Assembly: GCF_948948975.1 (NCBI RefSeq)
Contig: NZ_CARBVX010000007.1
Span: 29,879-93,878, forward strand
Origin: an uncultured Lactobacillus sp.
Lineage (GTDB): Bacteria; Bacillota; Bacilli; Lactobacillales; Lactobacillaceae
Direction of reading: 5' to 3'
Length of the DNA stretch: 64,000 nt
This document shows, in pieces, positions 37,739 through 50,400 of this stretch. The position numbers and the translations under genes are program-made. The stretch's first letter is position 1. Each line of letters begins with the position of its first letter. A model generated the notes under the pieces. The model saw only the letters and a list, made by a program, of their open reading frames with translations, had not been told where the DNA came from and searched no databases.

Positions 37739-39418
37739 GTGGCAGAAGAAAAATATTACGGTGCAAATGCAATTGTTGATAGCTTAATTAATCATGATGT
37801 TAAATTTGTCTTTGGAATTCCAGGTGCTAAAATTGATCGAGTATTTGAATTACTTGAACATTCTAAAGACCCACGTACGCCTAAATTTGTATTAACGCGG
37901 CACGAACAAAATGCGGCCTTCATGGCGGCTGGAGTAGGAAGGATTACGGGAAAACCGGGTGTTGTCCTTACTACTTCCGGTCCAGGTGCATCAAATTTAG
38001 CAACTGGCTTAGTAACTGCTACAGCAGAAGGTGATCCAGTACTAGCTATTTCTGGTCAAGTGCAAAGAACTGATCTTTTGCGTTTAACTCACCAAAGCAT
38101 GAAAAATGCAGCTTTATTTGCACCTATTACTAAATATAGTGCAGAAGTTCAAGAACCTGAGAATATCTCGGAGGTAATTGCTAACGCGTATCAAGAAGCA
38201 GAAGCATCTAAGCAAGGAGCAAGTTTTGTTTCTGTTCCACAAGATGTAACTGATGCAGAAGTAAAGACGAGCGTGATTGCACCACTTGAGCCGCCAAAGT
38301 TAGGACCAGCTAGTCCGATTGAATCAACTTTACTTTCACAGCGTATTAAAGCTGCAAAGCTTCCTGTACTTTTGTTAGGAATGCGGGCATCTGATCCAGA
38401 AACTACCAGAGCTATCAGACGTTTAATTGCGGAAACTCATTTACCTGTAGTTGAAACTTTTCAAGGTGCTGGAATTATCCCACGTGAATTAGAGGATGAT
38501 TTCTTTGGTCGTGTAGGTTTGTTTAGAAACCAACCAGGGGATCAATTGCTTAAAAGGAGTGATCTGGTTATTGCAATTGGTTATGATCCAATTGAATATG
38601 AGCCTCGAAACTGGAATTCTGATCGAAGCGCAAATATTGTTGTAATTGATTCTATGCGGGCAGAAATTGATAAAAATTATCAGCCTGAGCGAGAACTAGT
38701 TGGAGATATTTCTCAAACTTTAGACTTCCTCTTGCCATATATGAAGGGCTATTCAATGCCAAATGAATCTAAAGAGTATCTTGATTCATTACGTAAAACT
38801 TTGCAAAAACGTGATACACCACCAGCTGTTACTAAGGATCAAGTGAAGAGTCATCCCTTGAGTATTATCCAAGCTCTGCAAGACCGAGTTACTGATGAGA
38901 TGACGGTAACAGTAGATGTGGGTAGTTTTTACATTTGGATGGCACGGCACTTCAGAAGTTATGAACCACGTCATTTGCTCTTTAGTAATGGAATGCAAAC
39001 ACTGGGAGTGGCTCTTCCTTGGGCAGTCGCAGCAGCTTTGGTAAGACCAAATACAAAAATTGTTTCTGTTTCTGGAGATGGGGGCTTCATGTTCTCCTCA
39101 CAAGATTTAGAGACTGCTGTTCGACTAGGTTTAAATATTGTCCATATTATCTGGAATGATGGAAACTATGACATGGTTAAATTCCAGGAAGAATTAAAGT
39201 ATGGCGACTCAGCAGCTGTTAAATTTGGTCCTATAGACTTTGTTAAATATGCAGAAAGCTTTGGTGCTAAGGGCTACCGTGTAGAGAAGGCGGCTGACTT
39301 AGATAAGATTTTGGATAAGGCCTTTAAGGAAAATGGTCCAACTGTTGTTGATATACCGGTTGATTACAGTTTTAATCAAGAATTAGGAAAGACAATCTTA
39401 GAGGACCAACTGCATTAA
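37739..39418 (+). CDS. alsS: Catabolic acetolactate synthase AlsS
   Basis: 559 residues with the three-domain thiamine-diphosphate fold. [11 protein letters not shown] holds the catalytic Glu, [11 protein letters not shown] is the N-terminal signature, and [13 protein letters not shown] plus [12 protein letters not shown] form the C-terminal thiamine-diphosphate and metal motif. It condenses two pyruvates to 2-acetolactate. There is no ilv context and alsD follows directly, so the role is acetoin formation and pH/pyruvate balance. Start is GTG 37739 after GAAGAAGGA; its last base overlaps a possible upstream start of alsD. Confidence 0.93.
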   Translation: MAEEKYYGANAIVDSLINHDVKFVFGIPGAKIDRVFELLEHSKDPRTPKFVLTRHEQNAAFMAAGVGRITGKPGVVLTTSGPGASNLATGLVTATAEGDPVLAISGQVQRTDLLRLTHQSMKNAALFAPITKYSAEVQEPENISEVIANAYQEAEASKQGASFVSVPQDVTDAEVKTSVIAPLEPPKLGPASPIESTLLSQRIKAAKLPVLLLGMRASDPETTRAIRRLIAETHLPVVETFQGAGIIPRELEDDFFGRVGLFRNQPGDQLLKRSDLVIAIGYDPIEYEPRNWNSDRSANIVVIDSMRAEIDKNYQPERELVGDISQTLDFLLPYMKGYSMPNESKEYLDSLRKTLQKRDTPPAVTKDQVKSHPLSIIQALQDRVTDEMTVTVDVGSFYIWMARHFRSYEPRHLLFSNGMQTLGVALPWAVAAALVRPNTKIVSVSGDGGFMFSSQDLETAVRLGLNIVHIIWNDGNYDMVKFQEELKYGDSAAVKFGPIDFVKYAESFGAKGYRVEKAADLDKILDKAFKENGPTVVDIPVDYSFNQELGKTILEDQLH

Positions 39419-39435
39419 TGGAAGGTAGAAAAATT

Positions 39436-40152
39436 ATGGCAAAATATGAAAGCAAGGTTTATCAACATGGTACTTTGGGGATGCTGGTGCCAGGATTGTT
39501 TGAAGGCACAATGACAGTCGCTGATCTTTTAAAGCATGGTGACTGGGGAATTGGAACGGCTAGCGGCCTTGATGGTGAAATGATTTTGCTGAACCATGTA
39601 CCGTACTTAGCTCAAAGCAATGGTGAAGTTAGAATTTTAAAACCGGAAGAAAAGGTCCCATTTGCGACAGTTCATTTTGAAGAGATAAAAGATAGTTTTA
39701 AGGTCGAGAACTTAACTCAAAAAGAATTAGAAGATAAAATTCTAGTTGATTATCCTTATAAAAATGTCTTTTTCGCAGTTAGAATTGTGGGAACTTTTTC
39801 AACTGTTAAAACAAGAGTAGTTGAAAAGCAGACAAGACCTTACAAGACATTATTGCAAGTGGCAGATGAACAAGCCGTTTTTGAATCTACTGACGTTTCT
39901 GGTACAGTTATAGGCTACTTTGCACCGAAAATGTTTCAGGGGATGGCAGCAGCTGGATACCATTTGCATTTCTTAGCAGATAATAAATCAATTGGTGGAC
40001 ACTTATTAGACTTTAAGATAAAAGAAGCAACTGTTTATTTACAGCCGTTTACTACTATTGAGCAACATTTGCCAATGGAAAATCAGGAATTTTTGAGCAA
40101 AGATTTGGATATTGCTGATATGCATGATCAAATCCAAAAGGCTGAAGGATAA
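39436..40152 (+). CDS. alsD: Acetolactate decarboxylase AlsD
   Basis: 238 residues from ATG 39436, preceded by GGAAGG; ATG 39418, overlapping the alsS stop, is an alternative. HLHFLADNKSIGGHLLDF carries the three zinc-binding histidines of the family, and the N-terminal YQHGTLGMLVPGLFEG is diagnostic. It converts acetolactate to acetoin. Operon with alsS; a bidirectional terminator follows. Confidence 0.93.
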   Translation: MAKYESKVYQHGTLGMLVPGLFEGTMTVADLLKHGDWGIGTASGLDGEMILLNHVPYLAQSNGEVRILKPEEKVPFATVHFEEIKDSFKVENLTQKELEDKILVDYPYKNVFFAVRIVGTFSTVKTRVVEKQTRPYKTLLQVADEQAVFESTDVSGTVIGYFAPKMFQGMAAAGYHLHFLADNKSIGGHLLDFKIKEATVYLQPFTTIEQHLPMENQEFLSKDLDIADMHDQIQKAEG

Positions 40153-40199
40153 AAAGAAGATCATTACCGTTAATTATGGTAGTGATCTGCTTCTTTTTA
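40152..40199. terminator. Bidirectional terminator between alsD and the DUF3021 gene
   Basis: AAAAAGAAGATCATTACC (from 40151) pairs imperfectly with GGTAGTGATC-TGCTTCTTTTT (40178-40198); a small bulge interrupts the stem. A-run and T-run on either side suit both convergent genes. Confidence 0.8.
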
Positions 40200-40610
40200 T
40201 AATTTATGATTTAACTGCTTTACCTGGATTTTTACTTGATGATAGATACAGAGCCAAATAATTAAGTATCCGATGATATACAGTGCAGTAAAAACTAGGA
40301 ATGGAATGATTTGTAACTCAATCCAATTGTTAAAGACATAAAAGAGAAGATAGTCAACGTAAATTACGATCGCATCAATCATAGTTGCAAGTCCAAGAGA
40401 GATTTTTTCAACTTTAAAGACTGCACTAATACCGCCAGCGATAAAGGCCAATAATAGACTTGAAAGAATATTTTTATTTACGTTTTGAATCGAAATAGTA
40501 TGGAAGTTAATGGTAAAAGAATAAATGTAATAAAAAATCACGAGAATTAAGGGACCAAACCCTGCAGCTTTTAGGCCGCTTTTAATAAAATTTTTGATAA
40601 AATCTTTCAT
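40197..40610 (-). CDS. DUF3021 four-helix membrane protein, LytTR partner
   Basis: 137 residues with four hydrophobic segments, starting one base after the stop of the LytTR regulator gene. DUF3021 proteins are regularly encoded next to LytTR regulators. By analogy with streptococcal LytTR regulatory systems, where a small membrane protein restrains the regulator, it probably inhibits its partner at the membrane. That role is inferred from gene order and topology, not from motifs. Confidence 0.75.
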   Translation of the reverse strand: MKDFIKNFIKSGLKAAGFGPLILVIFYYIYSFTINFHTISIQNVNKNILSSLLLAFIAGGISAVFKVEKISLGLATMIDAIVIYVDYLLFYVFNNWIELQIIPFLVFTALYIIGYLIIWLCIYHQVKIQVKQLNHKL

Positions 40611-40611
40611 T

Positions 40612-41046
40612 TTAATTCAGTTCCTTCCTAATCCTAGAAAAACAACGTCTTGAAACATAGTCGCTTAATCCATTTTTCATAATGACATTTACCCCAGAAG
40701 TTTTTGTTTCTTTAAATTCATCGATATAAAAGCGATTTATAATAGTAGATTTATTGATACGCCAAAAACTAGTAGGAAGGATATCTTCTATTTGATAGAG
40801 TCTTTTTCTGATGTGGTATTGCTTATTATTGCAGATAGCAAAAACTTTATTTTCAATAATTGTAAACATCATAATATTGTCTAAGTTAAGCATAATTAAA
40901 TCTTTATCATCATAAGCAGGTATCATATTTGAATTGCCATTTGATAAAACGAAGTGCTCTAATTGAGTGGAAAAATCACTTTTTCGATGGACGGTAGCTT
41001 CGACGGTTTCTTGACTGTTTGGATTAATAAATAACTTAAATTTCAT
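40612..41046 (-). CDS. LytTR-family DNA-binding regulator
   Basis: 144 residues. The C-terminal two thirds match the LytTR beta-strand DNA-binding domain: FAICNNKQYHIRKRLYQIED, FWRINKSTIINRFYIDEF and the end GLSDYVSRRCFSRIRKEL. There is no receiver domain, so it is not a classical response regulator. It is cotranscribed with the DUF3021 gene and probably autoregulated through the direct repeats at 41,106-41,135. AAGGAG precedes the start. The giant adhesin gene is divergent from it, making it a possible target. Confidence 0.85.
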   Translation of the reverse strand: MKFKLFINPNSQETVEATVHRKSDFSTQLEHFVLSNGNSNMIPAYDDKDLIMLNLDNIMMFTIIENKVFAICNNKQYHIRKRLYQIEDILPTSFWRINKSTIINRFYIDEFKETKTSGVNVIMKNGLSDYVSRRCFSRIRKELN

Positions 41047-41105
41047 TTCTTACTCCTTTCAAGTTAAATTATATCGATATAGGAGATTTTTACTTTGTTT
41101 TGTCA

Positions 41106-41135
41106 GTCATCGGTTGAAAATGACTTTTAATCGGT
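41106..41135 (-). promoter_or_regulatory. Candidate LytTR operator (two direct repeats)
   Basis: On the minus strand, ACCGATTAA and ACCGATGAC are separated by 12 bp, a period of 21 bp (two helical turns). They lie 60-90 bp upstream of the lytTR start and upstream of its -10 box, with no good -35 box between, as at activator-dependent promoters. The 9-12-9 geometry and the ACCG core match direct repeats described for streptococcal LytTR regulatory systems. Confidence 0.65.
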
Positions 41136-41266
41136 AATGAGCAATTAATAAATAATACTATACATAATAAACACTGAATAGAAAAAAGTTATTTAATAGG
41201 GAAAGCAATTTATTAAAGAAAATATTAGGAATAATCTGATATTGTAGAATAAAGTAGAGACACATG

Positions 41267-41287
41267 TTACTATATGAATTATAGTAA
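41267..41287. repeat. Perfect inverted repeat upstream of the adhesin promoter
   Basis: TTACTATA (41267-41274), five bases, TATAGTAA (41280-41287): an 8-bp perfect dyad centred at 41,277, six bases before the candidate -35 box. It has the form of a dimeric operator; the protein is unknown. Confidence 0.5.
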
Positions 41288-41292
41288 GTAAA

Positions 41293-41322
41293 TTGTTTGT
41301 GTTTATATAAATTTTTTATTAT
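41293..41322 (+). promoter_or_regulatory. Candidate promoter of the giant adhesin
   Basis: TTGTTT (41293-41298), 18-bp spacer, TATTAT (41317-41322). It would give a leader of about 110 nt. Both boxes deviate from consensus, so the call is tentative in this AT-rich stretch. Confidence 0.4.
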
Positions 41323-41438
41323 ATTTAATTTTAAATAACAGTAAGGAAATGATGAGATCAATATGTTTAAATTTAAGCTAAATTAAATAGACAACAATTT
41401 TTAATTGAATCGACTTAAATTTGTCATTGGAGGAAAAT

Positions 41439-44400
41439 ATGGTTTCAAAGAATAATATTGAAATGAGAAATAAAAAAATGAGAGACGAAAAACAACGTTT
41501 CTCTATTCGTAAATTTAGTGTAGGAGCTGCATCCGTTTTAATTGGGCTAAGTTTTAGTTTATATAACGGACAACAAGCATCCGCTGATACGGTGGATAAT
41601 GGCAATAAGTCTGTTGTATCAAGTTCACAAGATAAAGAACAAACAGACAATAATCAAACTACTGATACTAATACTCAAAATAACGAAGATAAAACAAATA
41701 CTAATCAAACTCAAACAACAGTAACTGATAATCTTGATCACAGTACTGTTGTTGCTAGTTACAAGGCTGATACTACTAATAATGCTAACGAAGCTAACAA
41801 GAGTAGTGAAAGTACTGAAAATAAGTCAGATGAAAAGCAGACCGTAACTACTGAAACTGTTAAAACTGATGAAACTACTACCAAGGAAGGAAAAGCAAAG
41901 AATACTGCAAATAATGATGTAGCTAAGGAAAATGTTGAAGAAGCTGCTAAGACTGATACTAAGGTTGATGCTAATAAGGCAGTAGAAAACGTAAAGAATG
42001 AAGCTACTACTAATGTAGATACTAGGAATACTGAGACTCAAACTTTAAAGACTGATGAAGAAAAAGTAGAAACAGCAACTATTGATAATACTGCTTCTGA
42101 TTTAAATAAGTCAGTAGCCGATACAACTACTGAGGTTGCAACTAATACGTTTAATGTAAATGACACAGTTAAGAATGCATCATTCCTTAGTGCGCGAGCT
42201 GCTACTGAAAGCAAAGTGGCAACTAGAATACTTGCAGCTGAGGCAGAAGATCCTAATGCAGTAACAGTTTCTACTGCACAAGACTTTATTAATGCAATTC
42301 AAAAAGGAACTGCTAACACTATTAATGTTGCAAGTGACCTTAATTTAGGTAATATAAAAAGTAGTACAAATTACACTCTGAATATTTCTAATAAGCGTGA
42401 TCTTGTTATCCAGTCTGCAGATGGAGATAAAAAGACTATTGATCTTAATGGTTACTCCTTTAGGATGAGTAGCGATAATTCAGTCACATTTAAAGATTTG
42501 ACCATGTATGGTCGAAATTGGTTTGGTGCAATTGAGAATGCTAGTTCCTATACCTTTGATAATGTCGATTATACTGGTTCGGAGTTGGTTTACACTACTC
42601 GTTCAGCCACTGTAACTTTCAAAAATAATGTTACCGCTCATGCAGTAGATAAATATACAAGTCCTCTAGATGGTGAAGAATATAAGACTCAACCTGGTCA
42701 ACAAGTTCTACAATTTACTACTGGAACCAATCAAATTATCTTTGATGAAGGAAGTAATGTAACTCTAGAGACAGATAATGGTAATGTTATCCAAAATCAG
42801 GGGGATGCTACTATTACTGTTAAGAATGGTGCAAATGTGACACTTAATCCACATGCATCTACTGTAAGCTTTGAAAATGCTGGGACAGTGAGTAAAGTAG
42901 CACGTGGTATTTACTCTGCTGGTGGAGCAATCAACATTGAACAAGGCGGTAATTTAGTAATTAACTTATCTCAAAATAGCGGAGATCCTTACTTACCAGG
43001 TGCTATCTATTTGAATTCTGGCGCAGTAATTAATGATAACGGCAACATTAAAATTAATGTTAATGGAGAGCCTTATAGTGGCGCCAAATATACGCCTGTG
43101 TATCTAAATGGTGATAGCACAATTAAAGTTGGTAATGGGGCTTCATTTGAAATAGCTGCCGAAAATTTAGGTGCGTTTAATAGTTCTTTATTTACAGTCG
43201 ATGGGAAGGGAACGGTAACGCTAAAACCCCACTCTACTTTTAAGATTAGTGGAGACGGTACTGGCGCTCTAACTGCAGTTGGCTTAGGAAGTGGTAGTAC
43301 TTTCACTTCTGACCAACCAAAAGAATTTACCATTGATTTATCAGCTAATACTAGTTCCGACAAGACTTTGATTAAGAACGGTACAATCAACTTCACCCGT
43401 GTTAAAAATACTAATGTTGCCAGTCAATATCAAGTTGCATTAGGCAAAGTTGATGTTACATATAGTTCTGCAGGTGCGTGGAGTAATAGTGTAATAAGTT
43501 CACTAAATAAAGATGTTCCTACAAAAGTTTATGACTACATCAAGAGTAATCCAAGTGCACTTTCTTTTGTTGCTGCTGGTGAAGATGTAACTTTAAACAG
43601 TTTGCACCTTGATAAAAATAATCAATTAACTGGTATTGCAACCTCTGCTGGTGATAGTAAGACGCCGATTTATATTACTGTTTTGATTAATAACAGTGCT
43701 ACTGGGATTCCTGAAGCAGGAATGTATCGCCTATATACTGATACTGATGGAAATATAAGTACTACAAAAGTAACTTATGCCGGTACTCCTAAAAATCCCG
43801 ATGGTTCACCAAAGCCTAATGGAGGAGAATTCTCTATTGATCTATCCTCGTTAGCTAATCAATTGACTGATGATGCAAAGATTACAGTCGTCGCTTCTAA
43901 AGACTTCGTTGAATCTCCAACGCTTACTGAAACAGTTGAAGCATTGAGAAAGGTAAATACTGATACTCTTCAAAAATTGGTAGATGCTGCTCCAGTAGAA
44001 GAACAAAAGCCAAGGTACTACAATGCTACTGAAGAAGCTCAAACGGCATATAATAATGCAATTGCAGCTGGTCAAGAGATTCTTGATAATCCAACAAGCT
44101 ATGATCAAAGTGATGTAGATAGAGCAGTAAGTGTGATTCAACTTGCTTTAACTGCATTAACTGGTAAAGAAACGGATAAGACTGCATTGCAAACTGCTAT
44201 TGATCAAGCATCAACAGTAGAATCAAGCGATAATTACACCAATGCTGATTCTAATTTACAAAAAGCCTACACTGATGCAATCAGTGCCGGTCAAACAGTT
44301 TTAAGTAATGCTAATGCTACTCAAACTGAAGTAGATAATGCATTGACCACCATTAATAATGCAAAAGATGCTTTAAATGGTGATGCTAAGAAAGCAGCAA

Positions 44401-47400
44401 GTAAAGAAGCCCTTCAAAAAGCAGTTGATGAAGCACCTACTGTAAAATCAGATGATGCGGCATACTACAATGGTTCTGATGAAGCTAAAACTGCTTATGA
44501 CAATGCAATCACTGCCGGTCAAACAGTTTTAGATAATCCAGATGCCACGGCTACTCAAATTACAGACGCTTTAGATGCCATTAACACTGCTAAGGGTAAC
44601 CTTAAGGGTGAAGCAACTGATAAATCAGCGCTTCAAACTGCAGTTGACAATTCTGCAACTGTAAAAGAAAGCAATAATTATACTAATGCAGACAAAACTC
44701 AAAAGACTGCATATGATAATGCAGTTACAGCTGCACAAACAGTTTTAGATAAAACTAATGCAACTCAAGCAGAAGTAAACCAAGCTCTTCAAGATCTTGA
44801 AACGGCAAATAATAACCTAAATGGGGATGCTAAGACTGAAACTGCAAACAAAGCTGCCTTAGAAGCCGCTGTTAAGGATGCGCCAAATGTAAGAAATACT
44901 CCTGCATACTACAACGGTAGTGAAGAAGCCCAAACAGCATATAATAATGCAATTAATGCTGGGCAAGCAGTTTTGAATCAGACTAATCCATCTGGAAGTG
45001 AAGTTAAGAATGCTTTAGATGCAATTAATGCCGCAAAAGGTAACCTTAAAGGCGAGGCTACTAATACTACAGCCTTGGAAACAGCTTTGACGAATGCGAA
45101 TAATGCTAAGGAAACTGGTAACTATACTAACGCTGACGAAGCAAATCAAGAAGCTCTTAATAATGCAATTACTGCTGGTCAAGAGATTTTAAAGAATACT
45201 AATGCAACTCAGGCAGAAGTAGACAATGCAGCAAAGGCTATTACTGATGCAATTAGTGGTTTGAATGGGGACACTAACCTTACGAATGCCAAGAATGCTG
45301 CTAGTGAAGATATTCAAAAGGCTTTAGATGCTAAGACTACCGAAATCAATAATGCTGAAAATATTGATCAAGCTACTAAGGATCAATTAATTACAGATGC
45401 TAAGAAAGCAGCAGAGGATGCTCATACTGCTATTAATCAAGCAACCGATGCAAATGCAGTTAATACTGCTAAGACTCAAGGAATTACGAACATTAACAAT
45501 GTAACTGTTCCAAGTTTAGATGATGCTAAAACTAAGGCAGCCCAAGAAATTGATCAAGCATTAACTGATAAGACTAAGGAAATCAATAACGCTGAAAATA
45601 TTGATCAAACAACTAAAGATCAGTTAATTAAAGAAGCAACTGATGCAGCTAATACAGCAAAGGATGCTATTGAAAAATCTACAACTAATGAGGAAGCAAC
45701 TAAAGCAGGCCAAGCTGGTGTAGATGCAATTAACAATGTAAAGGTACCAAGCGTTACTGATAGTCACAATGCTGCAAAAGAAGCAATTGATGATGCCCTT
45801 AAGGCTAAGACTAAGGAAATCAACGATGCTAACAATATTGATCAGACAACTAAGGATCAATTAATTAAAGAAGCAACCAATGCAGCTAATAAGGCTAAAG
45901 AAGCCATTGATCAAGCAACTACAGCTGATGCAATTAAGACTGCACAAGATGAAGGAACAACTAATATTAATAAGGTTACTGTTCCAAGCTTAGAAGATGC
46001 CAAGAAGGCAGCTAATAAAGCGGTCGATGATGCTCTTACTGCTCAAACTGAGGTAATTAATAAAGCTAATAATCTTAGTGATGCAGAAAAGAAAGATCTA
46101 ATTGATCAAGCAACTGCTGAAGCCAATAAGGCTAAAGAAAATATTGAAACTGCTACAACAAACAATGAGGCGGCTCAAGCAGGTCAAGCTGGTGTGGATG
46201 CAATTAAGAAGATTGTCCCAACAAGCTTAGATACTGTGAAGTCTGATGCAAAGAAAGCAATTGACGATGCTTTAATTAAGAAATTAGAAGCGATCAATTC
46301 CGCTAATGATTTAACTACTGATGAAAAGACTGCATTGACACAAGAAGCCAATACAGCTGCAGATAAGGCAAAAGAAGAAATTACTAATGCAACGACTAAT
46401 GATGCTGTAATTGAAGCACAAAATAATGGTGTTACTGCAATTGATGGCATTAAAGTTCCAACTGAATCAGCAGTCAAAGAAGCAGCTAAGAAGGCAGTAG
46501 CAGAAGCTGCAGACGCAAAGAATAAAGCAATTGACTCTTCAAACTTAACAGACGAAGAAAAAGCTGCGTTGAAGCAAAAAGTTACTGAAGCACAAAATGC
46601 CGCAGATCAAGCAATTGATAATGCAACTACAAATGCAGCAGTAACTGAAGCACAAAACAAGGGTGTTAGTGCAATTGACGGCATTGAAGTACCAAATAAA
46701 TCAGATGCTAAGGAAAAGGCAAGAACTGATCTTAACACGGCAGTTGAAAATGCTAAGAAAGCAATTGATCAAGACAGTAACTTAACTGATGAACAAAAAC
46801 AAGCAGCTAAAGATCAAATTGATTCTGATGCTAAGACTGCTCAAGATGCCATCAACAATGCTAAGACTAATGATGATGTTAAGAAGGCAGTCGATGATGG
46901 TACATTAGCAATTGATAAGGATGTTGCTAACGCAGCCATTGATAATGCAGTTGCTGGTAAGAAAGCAGAAATTTCTAACTCACCATTAACTGATGAAGAA
47001 AAAGCTGCGTTGAAGCAAAAAGTTACTGAAGCACAAAACGCTGCAGATCAAGCAATTGATAATGCAACTACAAATGCAGCAGTAACTGAAGCTCAAACCA
47101 ATGGTGTGAATACAATTAATGGTATTGAAGTACCAAATAAATCAGATGCTAAGGAAAAGGCAGTCACTGATCTTAACACGGCAGTTGAAAATGCTAAGAA
47201 AGCAATTGATCAAGATAGCAATTTGACTGATGAAGAGAAGCAAGCAGTTAAGGATCAAATTGACTCCGATGCTAAGATTGCTCAAGATGCCATTAACAAT
47301 GCTAAGACTGATAATGACGTAAACAATGCAGTTAACAGTGGTAAGGTTGCCATTAACAAAGATGTTGCTAATGCAGCTATCGACAATGCAGTTGCTGGTA

Positions 47401-50400
47401 AGCTTAAGGAGATCCAAGATCCATTAACTACTGAAGAAAAGCAAGCTTACACTGATTTAATTAATTCTGAAGCAAATAATGCAAAACAAAATATTGCTAA
47501 TGCAACTACTGTTGAAGAAGTAACTACTGCACAAACAAACGGTGTAAATGAAATTACTAATACCGAAATCCCAACTACTTCTTCAGTCAAAGAAAAGGCA
47601 ATTGCTGCCATCAATGATGCTCTTCAAAAGAAGACTGACGAAATCAACAATGCATCTAATATCAATACTAAAGAAAAGACTGATTTAATTAATCAGGCAA
47701 ATGAAGCAGCGAATGCTGCTAAGAACAATATCAACAACGCCACTACTAATGCGGATGTTGATACTGCTCAAACAAATGGTGAAAAAGCAATTGCTGATGT
47801 AACAGTTCCAAACTTGTCTGATGTTAAGAAGGAAAGCATTGATCTCGTTAACAAGGCTTTAGATGCTAAGACTGCTGAAATCAATAATGCTTCTAACCTT
47901 TCTCAAGATGAAAAGCAAAGTTTGATCAATGATGCAACTAATGCCGCAACTGAAGCAATTAACAACATCAACGAATCTCAAACAAATGATGATGCTAAAG
48001 CTGCTGCCACTACTGGTGTTCAAAACATCGAAAATGTCACTATTCCAACTCTTGATGATGCTAAGAAGAACGCTAACCAAGCTATTGATGATGCATTAAA
48101 CTCTAAAGTAAATGAGATTAACAATGCTTCTAACTTGAATGATACTGAAAAGCAAAAATTAGTTGATCAGGCAACTGAAGCAGCAACTACTGCTAAGAAT
48201 AATGTTGAAAATGCCACTACCAATGATGCTGCTCGCGATGCAGCCAATGCAGGAATTGACAACATTAAAGGCATTCGCTTTACTTCACTAGAAGATGCTA
48301 AGAAGGTAGCAAACACTGCAATTGACAATGCTTTGCAAGTTAAGACAGATGAAATTAATAATGCTTCTAACTTAAGTACTGATGAAAAGCAAGACTTAAT
48401 CAATCAAGCAACTGAAGTAGCTAAAAATGCAAAAGACAATATCAACAATGCCACTACCAATGATGCTGTAACTGAAGCACAAAATAAGGGTATTGCAGAT
48501 ATTGCTAATGTGACTGTGCCAAGTTTAGATCAAGTTAAACAAGATGCAATCAATGCAATTAAGCAAGTTCAAGATGCTAAGAACAAGCAAATCTCTGCTG
48601 CATCTAACTTAAGCGCTGAAGAACAAAAAGAATTAAGTGATCAAGTAGATAAAATTGCTAGCGAGGCAATTGCTCATATTAATGATCCATCAACTACTAC
48701 CAATGATGCAGTTACTGCAACCCGTGATGATGCAATCAAGCAAATTACTGATCTATTTATTCCAACCTTAGATGGAGCACAAACAGATGCGATTAATGCA
48801 ATTGAAAGTGCTAAGAATGCTAAGCTGAATGACATTAACAACGCTGCTCACTTAACTGATGAAGAAAAGCAAGCTTTGGTTGATCAAACCAATAAAGCTG
48901 CTGATGATGCAACTAAGGAAATTAAGGCTGCTCAAACTAATGATGCAGTCAAGAGTGCAGAAGCAGCTGGCCTAGATAACATTAATAACATTACTATTCC
49001 AACTTTAGTTCAGAAGCAACAAGAAGCTATTGAAGAATTGAATGCAGCACGTGATGCTAAAAATAGTGCAATTGATAATGCTACTGATTTAACTACTGAT
49101 GAAAAGAATAACTTGAAAGATAAAGTTCAAGTGGAATACAGTAAGGCAGTATCAAATATTACCAGTGCAACCACTGATGAAGCAGTAATAAGTGCTAAAG
49201 AAAACGGGATCGCTGCAATTAAAGACATTGAAATCCCAACTAAGTCACAGGCTAAGGAACAAGCAACAACTGACCTTAATACTGCTGTTGACGACGCTAA
49301 GAAAGCAATCGATCAAGATAGCAACTTAACCGATGAGCAAAAGCAAGTAGCTAAGGATCAAATTGATTCTGATGCTAAGAAGGCACAAGAAGCAATTGAT
49401 AATGCTACTACTAATGATGAGGTTAATACTGCTGTTGATAATGGTAAGCTTGCCATTGATAAAGATGTTGCTAATGCAGCAATCGATAACGCAGTTGCTG
49501 GCAAGAAGGCCGAAATTTCTAAATCATCATTAACTGATGAAGAAAAGATCGCTTTAAACAATGAAGTAGATGAAAAGGCAAATACTGCTAAAGCTGCTAT
49601 CAATAATGCCACTACTCCAGAAGCTGTAATTACTGCACAAGAAGATGGTATTAAGAATATCAATGATACTGAAGTACCAGCTGCATCAGCAGCTAAAGAA
49701 GCTGCTAAGAAGGCAGTAGCCGAAGCTGCCGAAGCTAAGAACAATGCAATCGATTCTTCAAACTTAACAGATGAAGAAAAATCTGCATTGAAGCAAGAAG
49801 TAACTGAAGCACAAAATGCTGCTAATACTGCCATTGATAATGCAACTAACAACGCAGAAGTAACTGAAGCGCAAGAAAATGGTGTTAAGGCAATTAATGG
49901 TATTGAAGTACCAACTAAATCAACTACTAAGGAACAAGCAATAACTGATCTTAACAACGAAGTTGAAAATGCTAAGAAGGCAATCGATCAAGACAACAAC
50001 TTAACTGATGAGCAAAAACAAGCAGCTAAGGATCAAATTGATTCTGATGCTAAGAAGGCACAAGAAGCCATCAACAATTCTAAGACTAATGATGACGTTA
50101 AGAAGGCTGTAGAGGATGGTAAGTTAGCAATTGATAAAGATATTGCTAATGCAGCAATCGATAACGCAGTTGCTGGTAAGAAAGCAGAAATTTCTAACTC
50201 ACCATTAACTGATGAAGAAAAATCTGCTTTAAACAATGAAGTCGATCAAAAAGCCGAAGCTGCTAAAGAATCAATCAATAATGCAACTACTCCAGAAGCT
50301 GTAATTAGTGCTCAAGAGAGTGGCATTAAGAATATCAACGATACTGAAGTGCCAGCTGAATCAGCTGCAAAGCAAGCAGCTAAGGAAGCTGTGGGTAAGG

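Larger units (their letters stand above)
41047..41438. other. Regulatory intergenic region between lytTR and the adhesin gene
   Basis: 392 very AT-rich bases without a credible gene; short open frames inside have no ribosome binding site. It holds, from left to right, TATAAT on the minus strand (41069-41074) for the lytTR operon, the LytTR-type direct repeat (41106-41135), a perfect dyad (41267-41287), a candidate adhesin promoter (41293-41322) and the adhesin ribosome binding site GGAGG (41429-41433). Confidence 0.6.

Noticed and set aside
41158..41361. 67-residue minus-strand ORF upstream of the adhesin
   Set aside because: It lies in very AT-rich regulatory DNA, has no ribosome binding site and a composition (Ile, Phe, Tyr, Asn, Leu) expected from random AT-rich sequence.
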